64,000 nt of DNA, from assembly GCA_039621445.1 (NCBI GenBank), contig CP154956.1:92103934-92167933 (forward strand). Reading direction: 5' to 3'. The notes beneath the pieces are model-generated. The model saw nothing but the letters and a program-made list of their open reading frames with translations, made no database searches and had not been told where the DNA came from. This document shows, piece by piece, positions 41,486 through 52,529 of the stretch (its first letter is position 1; each line of letters starts with the position of its first letter). The position numbers were made by a program, and so were the translations under genes. The stretch is from Euglena gracilis (Eukaryota > Euglenida > Euglenophyceae > Euglenales).

Positions 41486-42130
41486 CGGGGAGACGGTATT
41501 TCTTGTCGGCATCACATTCAGGATTCGAGCCTGGCGAGACTGTGATGGAACTGGGTGAGTATGTGCCGCCCATGCTGGCGCCGGTGGGATCACACACCGT
41601 GCACATGCGTGACCACACTCCGCCACCGATAGGTGAGGCTGTGCCCGCCCCGCCTGGGAAGACCAGAATCTTTGCTCGCCAGCCCTCGCCGCCGCGAATG
41701 CCGCCGTACTAGCCGCCAGCGGAGCATTTCGCCTCACAGTATGCGACGTGTGCGGATTCCCCGCACGGCGCATGCGTGCTCCCAGCCGGACAGACCCCCG
41801 TGACCCCTGAGGCATAAGTGCAGCAGATGTACGCGCACTAGAAACATGTGCCAATGGCCCCGCCTGCCGCTGGCATTACGCCAGCACGACAGGAGCCCAT
41901 GGTGGTGGAGGATGATCCTCCCCGTCATGAGGGTACGGGACCTCTCAGTGCACCTCCTACTCAGACCGGGAATATCCTGCGTCGGGAGGGTGCCCCCCTC
42001 CGTACAGCACCTACAGGACTCGGGCAGGATGAACCTGCTCGACACGTCCTGCAGGAACCGTTTTTCACGTCTGAAGAGCAGCGGATGGGGTATTAGGCCT
42101 CCTACGCTTCCCTTCAGGGCCGTGGATATA

Positions 42131-42753
42131 ACCCCCCCCCCATTTAGACCGACCCGTCGGTTTAGGACTTTTGGGTTGGCGGAAATCCTGGAGGAGGTCG
42201 GTTTAGACGGGGGGTCGGTTTCAGAGGGAGCACACGGCTGGCCGACTGCGTGACGGAAGCGGGTTGATATTAGCAAAGCAATTTCAATTGGCAAATGCCG
42301 AATTTTGTCGGCCAATTCCTGTCTTTGAGTGACAAATGCCTAATTTGGGATGCAAATGCTTAATTTTTGGGGGCAAATGCTGAATTTTGGGTGGCAAACT
42401 TCCTAATTTTGGGTGCAATCTTCAAATTTTTGATGCAAATGCCTAATTTTGTAATTTTTGGGTTCCAACAGCAAATTTTCGGAAGAAAATGCCCCATTTG
42501 AAGTGTAAACTCCAATATTTGGAAGCAAATGCCTAATTTTGGGTGTAAATCCTAATTTTGGGTCATCAATACTAATTTCAATGAGCATGGATGCTCTTTC
42601 CGTTGGCGGCTTCCATTATGTTGTGCATGTTTGTCATCCAATTTGCCATGGGTCGGTTTATTTCTTTTTTTTTGGTTGAAATTATGCAATGGGGCGGTTT
42701 GGAAGGGTAGATCGGTTTAGAAGGGGGGTCGGTTTAAATGGGGGGGGGGGTTT
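42131..42753. mobile_element. TIR element with AAATGCCTAATTTTGG repeats
   Basis: The ends C-run + ATTTAGACCGACC (about 42132-42154) and GGTCGGTTTAAAT + G-run (about 42728-42751) are inverted. GGTCGGTTTAGA words recur just inside. The interior (42290-42580) is a degenerate tandem of GCAAATGCCTAATTTTGGG. It interrupts the proline-rich gene. No coding capacity. Confidence 0.7.
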
Positions 42754-43574
42754 ACCCCATACCATCCGTACCAACCGCAGCTGCGGGTGGCGACCCCGGT
42801 ATTACCCGGTGAGCCCCCGGCAGGAGCGACAGTGTTACCTGCCACCCTGAAGCGCGACCGGGCTACGGAGAACCTTACCCCACAGCCCAGGCGACCCAGC
42901 CCAAAGGACGCGGAAGGCGGCGCTGCAATACAGGTGGAAACAAGCCAGGATACCCGGCTGGACAACCACCAGCAGAGGCACAGGCGGCGATGAGTCATCC
43001 TGCCAATTCCTCCGGTATGGAAGGAGTCGCGACCCCCTGCACCGAGACCAATCCCACGCCAGGATCCTAGCCAACGCCCAGCCACGCCATCACCGCGACG
43101 TGCAGCGGAACGGCCAGGTACCTCCCCAGAAATGGAATGGGAAGGAACCGAACCGACCCCTGCTGCACCGAGAACTCAACCCTCTGCTATTCGCCAGACG
43201 GGAAAGGAGATGGGCAAGGCTGAGGGCAAAGACAAAGGAGAAGGCAAAGGCGTGGCCGGCTAGGGTAGGGCTGAGGGTAAGGGTGAGGGTAAGGGGAAGT
43301 GAAAAGTAAGGGAGGAGGAAGAGGAACAATCAGCAGAAGCCCCCTCGGACTATGAGCAAATTCTCAAGTTCAAGGAGGAGCTGGAGCATGAGGGCTGGAG
43401 GGTGCAACATGGATATCATGTTGCATGGAACCGCCCAGTCACCCCTCCATAAGCAGTCATCGAGGTGGTATTAAACCACACCGGGGACAGATTCAGACAA
43501 TTCCATTAAGAAATTGTTCTGTACGCCTTCGAAGGTGAAGGTGACAGAGCCTTACTGGGTGTCCAGCCGGGTTT

Positions 43575-44400
43575 CTAGGAGCTCTGGAATTGCACTGAGA
43601 CTAAGTAGCTTCTGACTTGACCCACAATCGAACTGAGCTTTCTGCAGCTCATTTTTTGTGCCGTGAGCACTTTGCCTAGCTCCTTTCTGAGGGATGTAGT
43701 TTTCCTGAGGAGTTTCCAGTTGGCCTTTTTTTAAAATTGATCCACTGGCCCAAATGATTTATTTCCTGTGTGGGTTGCAGACAGGATTTGGGGAGGTTTA
43801 AGCTGAAACCTGCCAGTAAAAGGTCCTTTTTATTTTTTCCAAGTGTCGGGCTGCTGTCTTTTTGCTGGGGGCTAACAGCAAAATGTCGTCCAGGTAGATG
43901 AAAACTACCTTTCCCTCCTTTCTCCATTTCCTTTCCCAGACTCTCATAAGAGTCATAAATTTTGTGGCAGGCTGCTGATGCCAAATCATGCAGCTTGAAA
44001 CTACCAAGTTCCCCCCCCCCACTTGCATGCAAACATGTTTTTCCAGGCTTCTGTGCAGCTTTAGGTGAAAATATGCATCTTTCCGATCGATTTTTCAACA
44101 AAACCAACCCTTTCTTAAATATAGGAAGATGTTTCCCATGTGTTCCAGTCTGAACTTCTGGGGAGTGAAGAGGATATTTAACTGTCGACAACCTGATATT
44201 AATCTTTTTAGACAATCTTTCTTTTGTTTCTCCCCTTATCTTTGGTAATGATGAAGTAAGGGACAAAATGTTTTGCCTCCTCTGGGGGGATTTGCCTGGT
44301 TGCTCCTGCACATTCGTATTCTCTCAGGATTTTCTGGCAAGTCATGATTTCCTGGGGGGGGTTTGAAGGGAACTTTTAAGGACATCTAAGGGGGGAGGGG
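43575..44400 (-). pseudogene. Second DIRS-like reverse transcriptase, minus strand
   Basis: Minus-strand frames contain KVVFIYLDDILLLAPSKK (about 43855-43910), a bona fide YLDD catalytic box, with LLAGFSLNLPKSCL and INHLGQWINF downstream, and in another frame LRKELGKVLTAQKMSCRKLS, SSIVGQVRSYL (43575-43690), matching the + strand element's RT end. Upstream are RLSTVKYPLHSPEVQTG and KKGLVLLKNRSERCIFSP. At least two frameshifts. RNase H is not found beyond 43570, where similarity stops at the proline-rich gene. Confidence 0.75.
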
Positions 44401-45473
44401 AAGATCTGCCATAACCCCCTCCCTTATCAGGTTTAAAACATCTCTGTTGGCTCCTGCTTTGACCCAATGGGGAATGCTGGCCTGCAGGGTCTTGTAAGGG
44501 GGCACCCCTGGGTGTAATGTGTGTGGGGATTCCACAGGCCCCATCACTGGGATCCTTCCCCCTGGCTGCCCCATCACTGGGGTCACCTCGGGCTGCCCCA
44601 TCAATGGGGCTACAGCTGGCCCTGCCATAGGGATTCTCAAAGACAGGATTTCTCCCCACTTTTTAATGATGGGGGAAGGTCTGTGTCTGCAGTGGGGAGG
44701 TGTAAGGCTGTGGGGTCTGGGGTGATTATATTCTGGGGGGGGGGGGCTGTCTGAGCCAATCTTGGGCCTCCCCCCCCAAGGGCTGATGTGGTGTGGATGG
44801 TTCTTGAATGTGGTGGCCTCCATTGGCCTTCATATCCATCTGTCCTCCATTTGGCCTTCAGGCCTGCCTGGCCTCCATTGGCTTTCTCTCCAGATCTTCT
44901 CTTGTGCCTTCTCTGTCCCTCTTGATTCCCCAGATAAGCCACCTTGGCATGATTTTCTTGAGGGTCTTGATGCCAGCTGTCGTGGCATCTGCTTGCTGCC
45001 CCTGGGGGGTTTATTTTTGAGGGTGCTGGGGGAAAGTTGAACATACCTTTCCCCAATGGGATCTTTCCAGGCTGGGATACTGGCTGGAATAGCCTTGCCC
45101 CTGGGCCTTCTGCCCTCTGGGATGATGGCTGCAATAGCTTTGATTCTGGGCCCCAGGTCCTGTTGAATGATGGCTGCCATAGCCTTGATGTTGACTTGAA
45201 TCCATTGGACTTCTGATAGTTTTTGAAAGGCTGCCATAGCCATTGCTTTGTCCCTGGAAAGGGAGGAACAGAGAAAAAGGGGGGGTTGGTGATGGTACAC
45301 CCCTTCTGTCTTCTTGTCCTCCTGACCACAGGTGTCCATGGTCCGTCGCCGTTACAATACTGAATGGGTGATTTTGAAAGCTTTGATGCAGTGGGGGGTG
45401 GGGGTTGCGACGGCCACGGACTGAGGTGTTGCTGCCGCCGCTCCATGTTCTGCAGCTGCTGCTGTGTCTCCAC
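44386..45473 (-). CDS. DIRS-like Gag region, minus strand
   Basis: The 278-codon minus frame (44637-45473) begins METQQQLQNMERRQQHLSP and has repeated LWQPSFNRTWGPESKLLQPS-type segments and a basic RRHKRRSGEKANGG stretch. The overlapping frame 44386-44823 supplies HWVKAGANRDVLNLIREGV, the kind of segment found just before RT in this class, plus MGQPEVTPVMGQP repeats. One frameshift near 44640-44800 joins them. It lies directly upstream of the minus-strand RT and reads in the same direction. Confidence 0.55.
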
Positions 45474-46204
45474 GTTCCCCAGCTTCAGCTTCAGCTGCTC
45501 TCTTGGAAGTTATTTGAAGTTCTTCATTGCAGTCTCAATTTCTTGAAAGTTCATTCTTCATGGAAGTCCAGCAGTTGACTTTTGTCTTCGTACTTGCAAT
45601 GCTTCTGGGAATAATTCCAGTTGAACTCGAAGAGTTGAAGAGTTGAATTCTTTCTGCTTGAAGTCGAAGTTTCCGAGAAAAGTTTGGTCCACCAGTTGAT
45701 GATAGTGATAGTCTTTCTGAGTGCAATGCTCCTCGTAAATAATTTTGTTGAGTCTGGGGGGGCTCCTCACCCTTTCTGCTCCAACCTGGCTCCTTCAGGG
45801 CCTCCCACGACGGAGTAGGGCCGCCTTGTTGGAATCCCCCCCGCCTCGTCTTTTGGGAAGTCTGGGCCTCACCCTTTCTGATCCAACCTGACTTCTGCAG
45901 GGTTTCCCACCTTGGAATAGGGGCTCCTTATTGGAACATCCAAACTTCCGCTCCACTTTTGCCAACCCAGCCAGCCACAGCATCAAATCAGTCCAGGATC
46001 ACACAAACCAATGGAGATAGTATCATGGCGATTGCCGTTTCCTGATGGTCCAAAAATCGGAGTGGAATTGGTTTGGCCACAGAGGGTAATGCCTAATTTG
46101 GCAGTATTTTAGCTTGTGGGGGACTGTGGAGGCTGCTGCCCCCCAAAATTTTTCAGTTAAGCCCGTAACGGTGAAATTCTTTCTCCTTGGGGTCGCAGGG
46201 CATA
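45474..46204. other. 5' part of minus-strand DIRS element, no clear ORF
   Basis: Contains a CTGCTGCTGTG/CTTCAGCTTCAGC-rich stretch (45430-45500) and two similar blocks CCTCACC(C)TTTCTG(C/A)TCCAACCTG at 45768 and 45870. No frame is recognised. Confidence 0.35.
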
Positions 46205-46500
46205 ATTAGGAATTAGCCAACTCCCGCCGCAAAAAGCAGCACAAGGCCCGCACAAACACACCAGAGCAGAACAGCCGGCAAGGACACCAGGACCTCACCA
46301 CCCGCAGCGCGGAGCCCGAATGGTTGATTAGGAGTCAGCGAACTCCGGCGAAGAAAGGCGCTGTGGTGAGACGCCTAACCAAGCACAACGAACAACCACA
46401 CAACACCGCCGGCGAGCAAGGCATGGCCTCACAATGGCAAAGTGCGGAGCCCGAGGTGTCCACCCACTTTAGGGAAGTGCGGAGCCGAGGTTTATTTACA
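46205..46500 (-). repeat. DIRS-like terminal repeat, two tandem variants
   Basis: GCACAAACACACCAGAGCAG, AACAGCCGGCAAGG and GGAGCCCGAATGGTTGA resemble the reverse complement of the left-end sequence at 33657-33735 and the ICR phrase GAAGCCAGAATGGTCGAG. A second variant (about 46328-46490) repeats the order with AACACCGCCGGCGAGCAAGG and GTGCGGAGCCCGAGGTG. Position and orientation fit the left end of the minus-strand DIRS element. Confidence 0.55.
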
Positions 46501-46683
46501 GCCTGGCTTCCAGAAAAAAAACCAGATAAAATAAATGCCTGAATCGGGGGAACATTTTTGGATTTTTTTGGGGGGGTGTCGATCTGAAGTTTGTTTTAAT
46601 CCAACCTTGCTTATGAACTTTTTTTTAGAAAAAGATAAAAACCAGGGGTTTGAATTGGAAAATAAAACTTCGATACAGAAAAT

Positions 46684-47189
46684 AAAGTGGAAGACACTGG
46701 AAGAACAACAATGGCAATAGCAATTCTAGCAATGGCACCAACCGTGTTGCTTCACAACCACTGAAAAACAATTTTTGTGGGTTTGCTAAATGCGTTGGCT
46801 GCTCAAGGAAAAGGCAGAAGCGCAGAGGGGCGAAGAAATTGAGTCTGTCAACCCACACCCAACCCTGGATTTCATTTTCTCCACGTGGTTGGGGGGGTGT
46901 CCTGAATGCAAAAACGGAGAGGGAAGCCTTCACCCTCATGCCGTTCATATCACCCATGCTGAATGCGCAACGAAACACAAAGAACACACCAGTGGATTTC
47001 AAACGCTCAAAAATTGTGCAACCAAATCCCCAAAGAAAAATGGGTATGGGTTGTTCAAGTCTTCCGGTGAAAACAAAACACGTCGGAGGCCAGTGTAGGG
47101 GGAGAGGGAGGCGCTGGCGCCCGAGGGGGCTGGTCGAGCACTTCACAATACACAGGGGGGCGCGGTTTGAGGGAAGGGAGAGGGTTTGA
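46684..47189 (+). CDS. Candidate coding segment, Cys/Lys-rich
   Basis: One frame is open for about 168 codons: NGNSNSSNGTNRVASQPLKN, FCGFAKCVGCSRKRQKRRGA (C-x4-C-x2-C), then AFTLMPFISPMLNAQRNTKN and KIVQPNPQRKMGMGC. An alternative + frame over 46890-47096 gives CPECKNGEG and HAECATKHKEHTSGF, also protein-like, so exon boundaries are unsettled. No domain assigned. It lies upstream of two further candidate exons ending just before the hAT element. Confidence 0.35.
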
Positions 47190-47718
47190 AGGAACAGGTC
47201 GCAAAACGGGAAATGCTAGAAACAGGGAAAATTGTGCCCCAGAGGGTGAAATTGCTTGAAACCTCTGCAGGCATCCACCCCCACGTGCTGAATCTTGGCT
47301 TTCCCTTTCCTTTCTTGTTTTTGTTTGTCACTGCGGTGTTTCCCAGAAATGAAAAAAAACCCTGAACCTGCCAAGGAGGGGGTGGGGGTACCCCTTGCCA
47401 ACATTTACAGGGGTCCGACCAGTTCCCCACCCTCTTGACAGGAATTAGAGGCACGCAGGAGGACAACACCACCTTTTGTCCAACGGACACGAGAATGGAA
47501 CAGGTGCAGTGCGAACTGGGGCGTTCATTTGGTGCTCAAGAATAAAAGAAAAAGAAAACAGCATTTGAAACCGTAATCCCACTTCTAGTGAACAAAAAAA
47601 AGTAATCAGGGGATGATTTGTGCACAGGGAGGGAACTCAACGTGCCCGCAATGGTCGTTTTGCCATCTGTTTCTCCCTTGCAGCAGCAACGCTGGGGAAT
47701 GTGCAGTGACGTTATAAG
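47190..47718. other. Probable intron, nothing recognised
   Basis: No repeat family or supported exon. A strong acceptor-like tract, TGTTTCTCCCTTGCAG (47668-47683), opens an alternative frame that closes at 47774. Confidence 0.3.
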
Positions 47719-47848
47719 AACCTCAACCACACGGATGGGCGATGGCTGGGGCAGGCTGGTGCCACATATGTGGTGATGAAGCAGCTGCAGGCATAATACA
47801 TGTGGGCAAAATGCCATTGAAGAAGGAGGAAACTGATGTTGATGTTGT

Positions 47849-47882
<34 letters not shown>

Positions 47883-47918
47883 ATCAATAAATGCACCCCC
47901 AAAGATTCAGGGGTTTGA
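47719..47918 (+). CDS. Candidate exon with poly-Asp run
   Basis: After GTTATAAG the frame reads AMAGAGWCHICGDEAAAG, IIHVGKMPLKKEETDVDVV, eleven Asp encoded by a (GAT)n microsatellite (about 47851-47880), then INKCTPKDSGV and TGA. WCHICGDE is a CxxC knuckle. The protein-like flanks on both sides of the repeat favour the + strand over the poly-Ser minus frame. Confidence 0.45.
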
Positions 47919-47981
47919 TTTTGAAGCTGAAAATAACACCCCCCGGTGTTGCAAAAAAAAATGCCAGAAAAAAACATGCAG

Positions 47982-48181
47982 TTCGTAGCGTTGGGAAGAT
48001 GATGATTCGATCCTCTTGGGGGGGCAAAATTGTATTCACCAAACAGAACAAGCTACACCGAGAACGCACTGATCGAATCCATCGGTCTTCTGAAATGGGG
48101 CACGTAACTTCTACGGGACAAATTTCGGGAGTGTGTGTCAGGAACAGCACCGTTGCTGACACGCAAACCGCAAGCCCATAA
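47982..48181 (+). CDS. Candidate terminal exon
   Basis: After AACATGCAG the frame continues RSVGKMMIRSSWGGKIVFTK, QNKLHRERTDRIHRSSEMGH and ISGVCVRNSTVADTQTASP to TAA at 48179-48181. Composition is strongly protein-like. The hAT element starts only 10 bp beyond the stop. Confidence 0.45.
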
Positions 48182-48190
48182 AACTGAATG

Positions 48191-49581
48191 CAGGGTTTTT
48201 CATTATTACGTGCTGACGGCCAAAAATCCTGTACGTGATTGAACGTGATTTTATGTGATTTACGCGCAGGCCAAAAATTTTCCGGTTTTTTTTTTAAATA
48301 CCAATGCACTGGGAACCAGAACTTAATGAATGAAAAACCTTTCATATGCAATTTCATTCCAAAAAAGCACAAATGTGATGTGTGGGATGTTTGGGATCCA
48401 ATTCAGCATGCCAAAATCAAGAGATTACACCAAAGTTCTGGCCCAGATGAGCAAAAAAAAAAACAATCAGCTCCTTGCGATCAGAATGGCTGCCCACTGG
48501 AATCAGTCGATGGCATACCATTGGCCTGCCAAAATGAAACTAATTGGGAATGCAATCAATGGTACGGCCCATTCATCAGTTCCCACCCACATCAATTTCC
48601 CAACAACCTTCTTCCTTGAAGCAGATTTATGCATCTCAAAGATTCGGTCTGCAGATCGGTAAAGTGTTGATCCTGTCCCAAGTGATCCGGAAACCTGAGA
48701 AAAAGAACCAAACAATACATCCCACCAACTTTAGGCCACCTGTGTGTACTTGTCGCAAATGGGTCCGAGGTGCAAAAGCCACACCAAACAGTCGTGCCGC
48801 TCAGTTCCCAGGAGTGATGAAAGTTCGTGGGAATTTGCTTTGGTGCACATATTGTGACATTTCCCTTGGTTTCAAGGAAAAATGTACTGCTGCAAACCAT
48901 GTGCAATGTGCGAAGCACTTGAAGAATGTAGCCAAAAAACCGCGTGGTGTGAAGAACCCAGGTTTGAAAACGTTTTGGGTATTTTGTAAAAATTATTTTC
49001 TGCTTAGGTCCTGCTTCTGACAAAAGGATTGCCGAAGATGCAGAAAATCAGATGCAAGAAATCTAAAAACTGCTGATTTGAAGGATATTCTACAGGGACT
49101 CACCGTGAAAGAGAAACTCAACGATGATTTTGTGGCAGCTTTCTTACAAGCAGGAATCCCAGTGAACAAGCTGGATCATTCATCTGCGAGAGGGCTTTTT
49201 AAGAACTGCTTCCCTTCGTCAGTTACCACTGCCGCAGTTTCTGCAATTCCATTATAAGAATCAGACATGCGTCCTGCAAAAAAAAGCAAAATAGAAACAA
49301 ACAATTTCCTTGAAACCCTGGGGAAGATCTGATCCGTGGTGGCATAAAACTGGGTGTTGAGAAACACCATTATGTCTGCGATGCACTTGCCTTCGACCCA
49401 AACGTCCTGAGAAAAAGACAAAAACCTTTCATCGCCTTTGATTGTCATATTGATTGTCATATTGTCATACGCGATTCTACGTGATTTTACGTGATTTACG
49501 TGATTTTCCAAAAAAAATGGATTTAGGTGATTTTACGTGATTTACGTGATTTTACGTGGCACGTAATGATGAAAAACCCTG
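48191..49581 (+). mobile_element. hAT transposon, internally decayed
   Basis: TIRs CAGGGTTTTTCATTATTACG (48191) and, inverted at the right end, CAGGGTTTTTCATCATTACG (to 49581), 22 of 23 matching. Flanks CTGAATG (48184-48190) and CTGAACG (49582-49588) are a likely eroded target duplication. ACGTGATT repeats lie just inside both ends, denser at the right (49467-49557), as expected for transposase subterminal sites. CAGGG ends and a BED-finger ORF fit hAT. Confidence 0.8.
48330..49310 (+). pseudogene. BED/CGBP1-like finger and N-terminal transposase remnant
   Basis: 48740-49010 encodes TCRKWVRGAKATPNSRAAQ, NLLWCTYCDISLGFKEKC and HVQCAKHLKN, a CxxC...HxxxxH finger of the type found in hAT transposases and CGG-binding-protein-1 relatives. 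A possible intron (GTTTTG to TTCTGCTTAG, 48982-49000) leads to ASDKRIAEDAENQMQEI, then after a frameshift DDFVAAFLQAGIPVNKLDH and SARGLFKNCFP (49125-49215), matching the helix after the finger in that family. The DDE catalytic domain is absent. Upstream 48330-48600 is protein-like but not recognised. Confidence 0.6.
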
Positions 49582-49588
49582 CTGAACG

Positions 49589-50155
49589 GCAGGGGGGGGG
49601 GGGTGCAAATTCGAGGTTCACATCCAAACTTTCAAATAGCAGTTGGCACTTGGAACCTTCGAAGAAAAAATGAATTGCACTACTTGGAGTGGTGGGAAGG
49701 AAAATAAAAAGCGGGGTTTGGGCCAAAAAAAAAATGAGCGCAAGATGGGAACGAGACGGCGTTCCCTGTGTCAGTTACCGGCACTGAAATGCATAAATGA
49801 TCGCACAAACTTGTTCTTTCCTAAACGCGTGCAAACTGGTACCAGATAAACCGGTATGGAATTTGGGTTGCACAACCTTCTCTCCTGCTTTCCGGCTCCC
49901 GCACAACACACAGACATTCAGTGTGAATGGCACCCTTGAAAACTCCCCGACACCCTGAGAAACCACAATTTATGTGACTCTCAGAAAATTAAAAAATGCC
50001 AGCAGCACAAATCCTGTTGTCCCTTCTTTTGAAAGGTGCCTGTTGTTGGGATACTTCTGGGGGGTCTGACACGAATGTCGCATACTGTTGGTTCAGGGGA
50101 TTCGCAGAATGGTGGCAGGAGTCAATGCACCTAACCTAGCCAGTATTCAATCCAG
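49589..50155. other. No gene recognised
   Basis: Unique sequence with a poly-G run at 49592-49602. No supported exon. Confidence 0.35.
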
Positions 50156-50290
50156 TTCCTCCCTCCTCTGATGAGCCATACGCGGTTCACATTGCGGAGG
50201 CCGTTGACCTGTTCCAGGTCAAACCCTTGCCGACTGGGCACTGGGGAAAGGGATCACGTTCCACCTCCAAAAGCCTAGTCACTAGCTTTC
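50156..50290 (+). CDS. Candidate exon
   Basis: After TTCAATCCAG the frame reads PPSSDEPYAVHIAEAVDLFQ, VKPLPTGHWGKGSRSTSK. Clean protein-like composition; the 3' boundary is lost in the poly-G repeat that follows. Function unknown. Confidence 0.35.
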
Positions 50291-50725
50291 AGAAAACCAG
50301 TTCCACTCAGGCTCCCGGGGGGGGGGGTACTGGCTAACCAATCGGCTAGACACTGGAAAAAGTGGACTAGCTAGCCCCCCCTCCCCCCGGGGGGGGGGGG
50401 GTCCGGGGGTTCCCCGGACTGGAAAAATGAGGTTTTTAACAGGTTTTTGGCTGATTTTGTACCAAAAATTCCCAAAAATGGCCAAAAAACGGGCATTTTT
50501 GGCCATTTTTTGGGGTCCCAAAAATTTTTTTTGGCGCTTCGCGCCGGTCACTGGAAAAAAATTTCCACCAGCTAGCCCTGCTAGCAGACCCCCCCGGGGG
50601 GGGGGTCTGCTAGAAATCCCACTAGCCAAATTTGGACTAGCTGCAGTCCAGCCCCCCCCGGGGGGGGTACTGCAATCCCTTAAGCAAAAAACTGGTTCCA
50701 ATCCATCTCTATTTTCATTTTTCAG
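50291..50725. repeat. GACTAGCTAGCC hairpin element
   Basis: Paired C/G runs, GGACTAGCTAGCC and CACTAGCC words, and a GGCGCTTCGCGCC centre (50533-50545) after AAAATTTTTTTT. Related to 15000-15430. Its right end merges with an AG-ending pyrimidine tract (TTTTCATTTTTCAG), so the element may border a splice acceptor. Confidence 0.55.
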
Positions 50726-50915
50726 AGCGTTTCTGGCGCGCGCCTTCTCAGCGCGACTTTACATAAGAGTCCTGAGCCCAAAACCAGTCAGTCATCTGAA
50801 GAGGTGGGTAGAACACACCGAGGATGGGGCCCGTTCTGAACCCCAACTGCATCTCCCCTCACACCAAAGAGAACACATGAGGGATACATACAAAAAAGGG
50901 AGAGGTGCAAGTTGG
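50726..50915 (+). CDS. Candidate exon with CxxC option
   Basis: Strong acceptor TATTTTCATTTTTCAG. The frame reads ARLYIRVLSPKPVSHLKRW, VEHTEDGARSEPQLHLPSHQ and REHMRDTYKKGRGASW. If not spliced at TGG|GTAGTT it continues VVRCKFCDGAGK to TGA at 50981. No family recognised. Confidence 0.4.
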
Positions 50916-51005
50916 GTAGTTCGCTGCAAATTCTGCGACGGGGCGGGAAAATCGGAAGCATCATTCAGACAATCTTCCTGACAATATCTATCACTGGTTT
51001 TCCAG

Positions 51006-51092
51006 CCACCACAACTGCCCAACAGTGGGGCTTTTCCTTTTCCACAAGCTGACAGCAATTTGAGGATCCCAATACCTACCGCCCCCTCGTGA
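51006..51092 (+). CDS. Candidate terminal exon
   Basis: After CTGGTTTTCCAG, in phase 0: PPQLPNSGAFPFPQADSNLR, IPIPTAPS and TGA. Short but the composition and acceptor are good, and it can be joined in phase to 50915. Confidence 0.35.
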   Translation, partial: PPQLPNSGAFPFPQADSNLRIPIPTAPS

Positions 51093-51584
51093 GAAAAGAA
51101 ATCAGCAAACACAGCGGTAGGGATAATCCTGTAAGGCTTGGGTCAACGAGCTGCCACCGGCAAGAACATCTTACAAGGCGATTGTTCTGAATACTTGTGG
51201 TCAAAATAAAAAAAATGATACCCGGATTTAATGCTTTAAAGCCCTCGAAAAATTGAAAACGGGAAAATGTCACCTTTAGTCAAAAAACTGTTGCAGTAGA
51301 AGGAGGTGATGGAGGTGATTGGAGATGGAGGTGTCCAAACCATTGCTTACAGAAAAGGACCCTGAGGTGATCATTTTCCACTTCCAAAAAAACCATCATC
51401 TTTTTCCTGAAGAATTTTAAAAAACCTCCCAACCCCTGGCCGTTTGCCGTTTGCTCCAGCCACTCGGCCCAAAAAAATATGATTTTTTAACTTAAATTTT
51501 GTCTGCTGTAACTTTGCCAACCCTTTATGCTCATTTTTCTTCTTTTGTAGAAATTGTATCACACATTTTTATGAAAATGCTTTG

Positions 51585-51587
<3 letters not shown>
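51093..51587. other. No gene recognised
   Basis: A GGAGGTGATGGAGGTGATTG repeat (51301-51320) is the only notable structure. Confidence 0.35.
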
Positions 51588-51679
<92 letters not shown>

Positions 51680-51890
51680 CACGCACATTTTCTTAAACAA
51701 GAAAAAGCAGACGTAAACCTCTGGGGGGATCCCAATAAATGATGCAGGGGGGCTTGTCCTGGGGGGGGGGTCACTTTCCACGATCAAAAAAAATCCATAA
51801 TTAGTTAGTTAGTTAGTTACTTTTTACTTGTTAGTTAGTTAATTAGTCACTTTTTGTAACCAGTCACCAACTTCCTGGGCCCCCATGTTC
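51588..51890. repeat. (CA)n and duplicated segment, empty-site copy
   Basis: (CA)n 51589-51662 and (GA)n, then TTTTCTTAAACAAGAAAAAG, GTAAACCTCTGGGG, CTTGTCCT + ten G, TCACTTTCCACGATC and GTCACCAACTTCCTGGGC. The same order occurs at 54460-55570, where 667 bp is inserted after CTTGTCCTGGGGGGG. A TTAGTTAG tract (51802-51852) is expanded here. Confidence 0.85.
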
Positions 51891-52012
51891 GGGCCCAGCT
51901 CTCCATTCAGGAATTCCATGGGGAAGAATATTTTGGTAAAATTTTGGTAAAACTTTAGTATTTAACTGCGCTTTTGCATGACAAAAAACGCAGTTAAACA
52001 ACTTTTTTTGCA

Positions 52013-52529
52013 ATGTGCCGTGCCCCTGCTTTTTTGAAAATTTCATTGAAACTAGATGCAGCAGCCAAGCCCTTTTGCCTCAAAAATGCCATGAAGGGTC
52101 AACATTTGCTAAAATTTATGCAGGTTTGGCATTTATTTTTTGGGCATTTATTGACCATTTTCCATCCATTTTGGTCATTCTGGGCTAAATCTTCAAAGAA
52201 GAGGATGCAGGAAACCGATTACCGGCCGAAAATCATGGAGAAAAAAATATTGTACCATTTGCCAGGGTGCTTTACCAAAATTTTGTGTCGTATTTTTTGT
52301 CCGCCCTGTACTCTGCAAAAAAGGAAATGGATGTCCATAATCTTGTCCACCAACCATTTTCCAGCTCTGGACCTCCCACTCACAAATTCAATTCCTGCCC
52401 AACCGCGTGGTACAGTGATGGAACAGCTTTCTCGCCTTGGAGAATCCAACGTTGGCTGTAAATGGACGAAACGTTGGACGAAAATGGGTAAAAAAAAGCC
52501 AACCGACCCCCACGGCTTGGGGACGCCCT
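52013..52529 (+). CDS. Ambiguous coding segment 1
   Basis: A 172-codon + frame ends GTVMEQLSRLGESNVGCKW, TKRWTKMGKKK and then a stop. The last third looks coding, the first part less so. A long minus-strand frame (52219-52644) is also open with protein-like stretches, so the strand is unresolved. Confidence 0.25.

Larger units (their letters stand above)
39212..43580 (+). pseudogene. Decayed proline-rich (Gag-like?) gene split by two insertions
   Basis: Segment 1 (39212-39528) starts MAAVCYQNPQYAEVPVPG and includes PFMQALWDAYCAQLL and HVAQWCHFGQALMTG. Segment 2 (41490-42100) continues in one frame with only a few stops: EPGETVMELGEYVPPMLAPV, APPGKTRIFARQPSPPRMPP and MVVEDDPPRHEGTG. Segment 3 (42755-43580) has LKRDRATENLTPQPRRPSP, a K/E/G stretch and QILKFKEELEHEGWRVQHG. 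Segments are separated by the LTR element (39529-41485) and a TIR element (42131-42753). Composition suggests a retroelement structural protein but no capsid or protease motif is recognised; a host gene is possible. Confidence 0.4.

Noticed and set aside
46625-47146. 173-codon minus-strand ORF
   Set aside because: Hydrophobic shadow of the more protein-like + frame; no splice or domain support.
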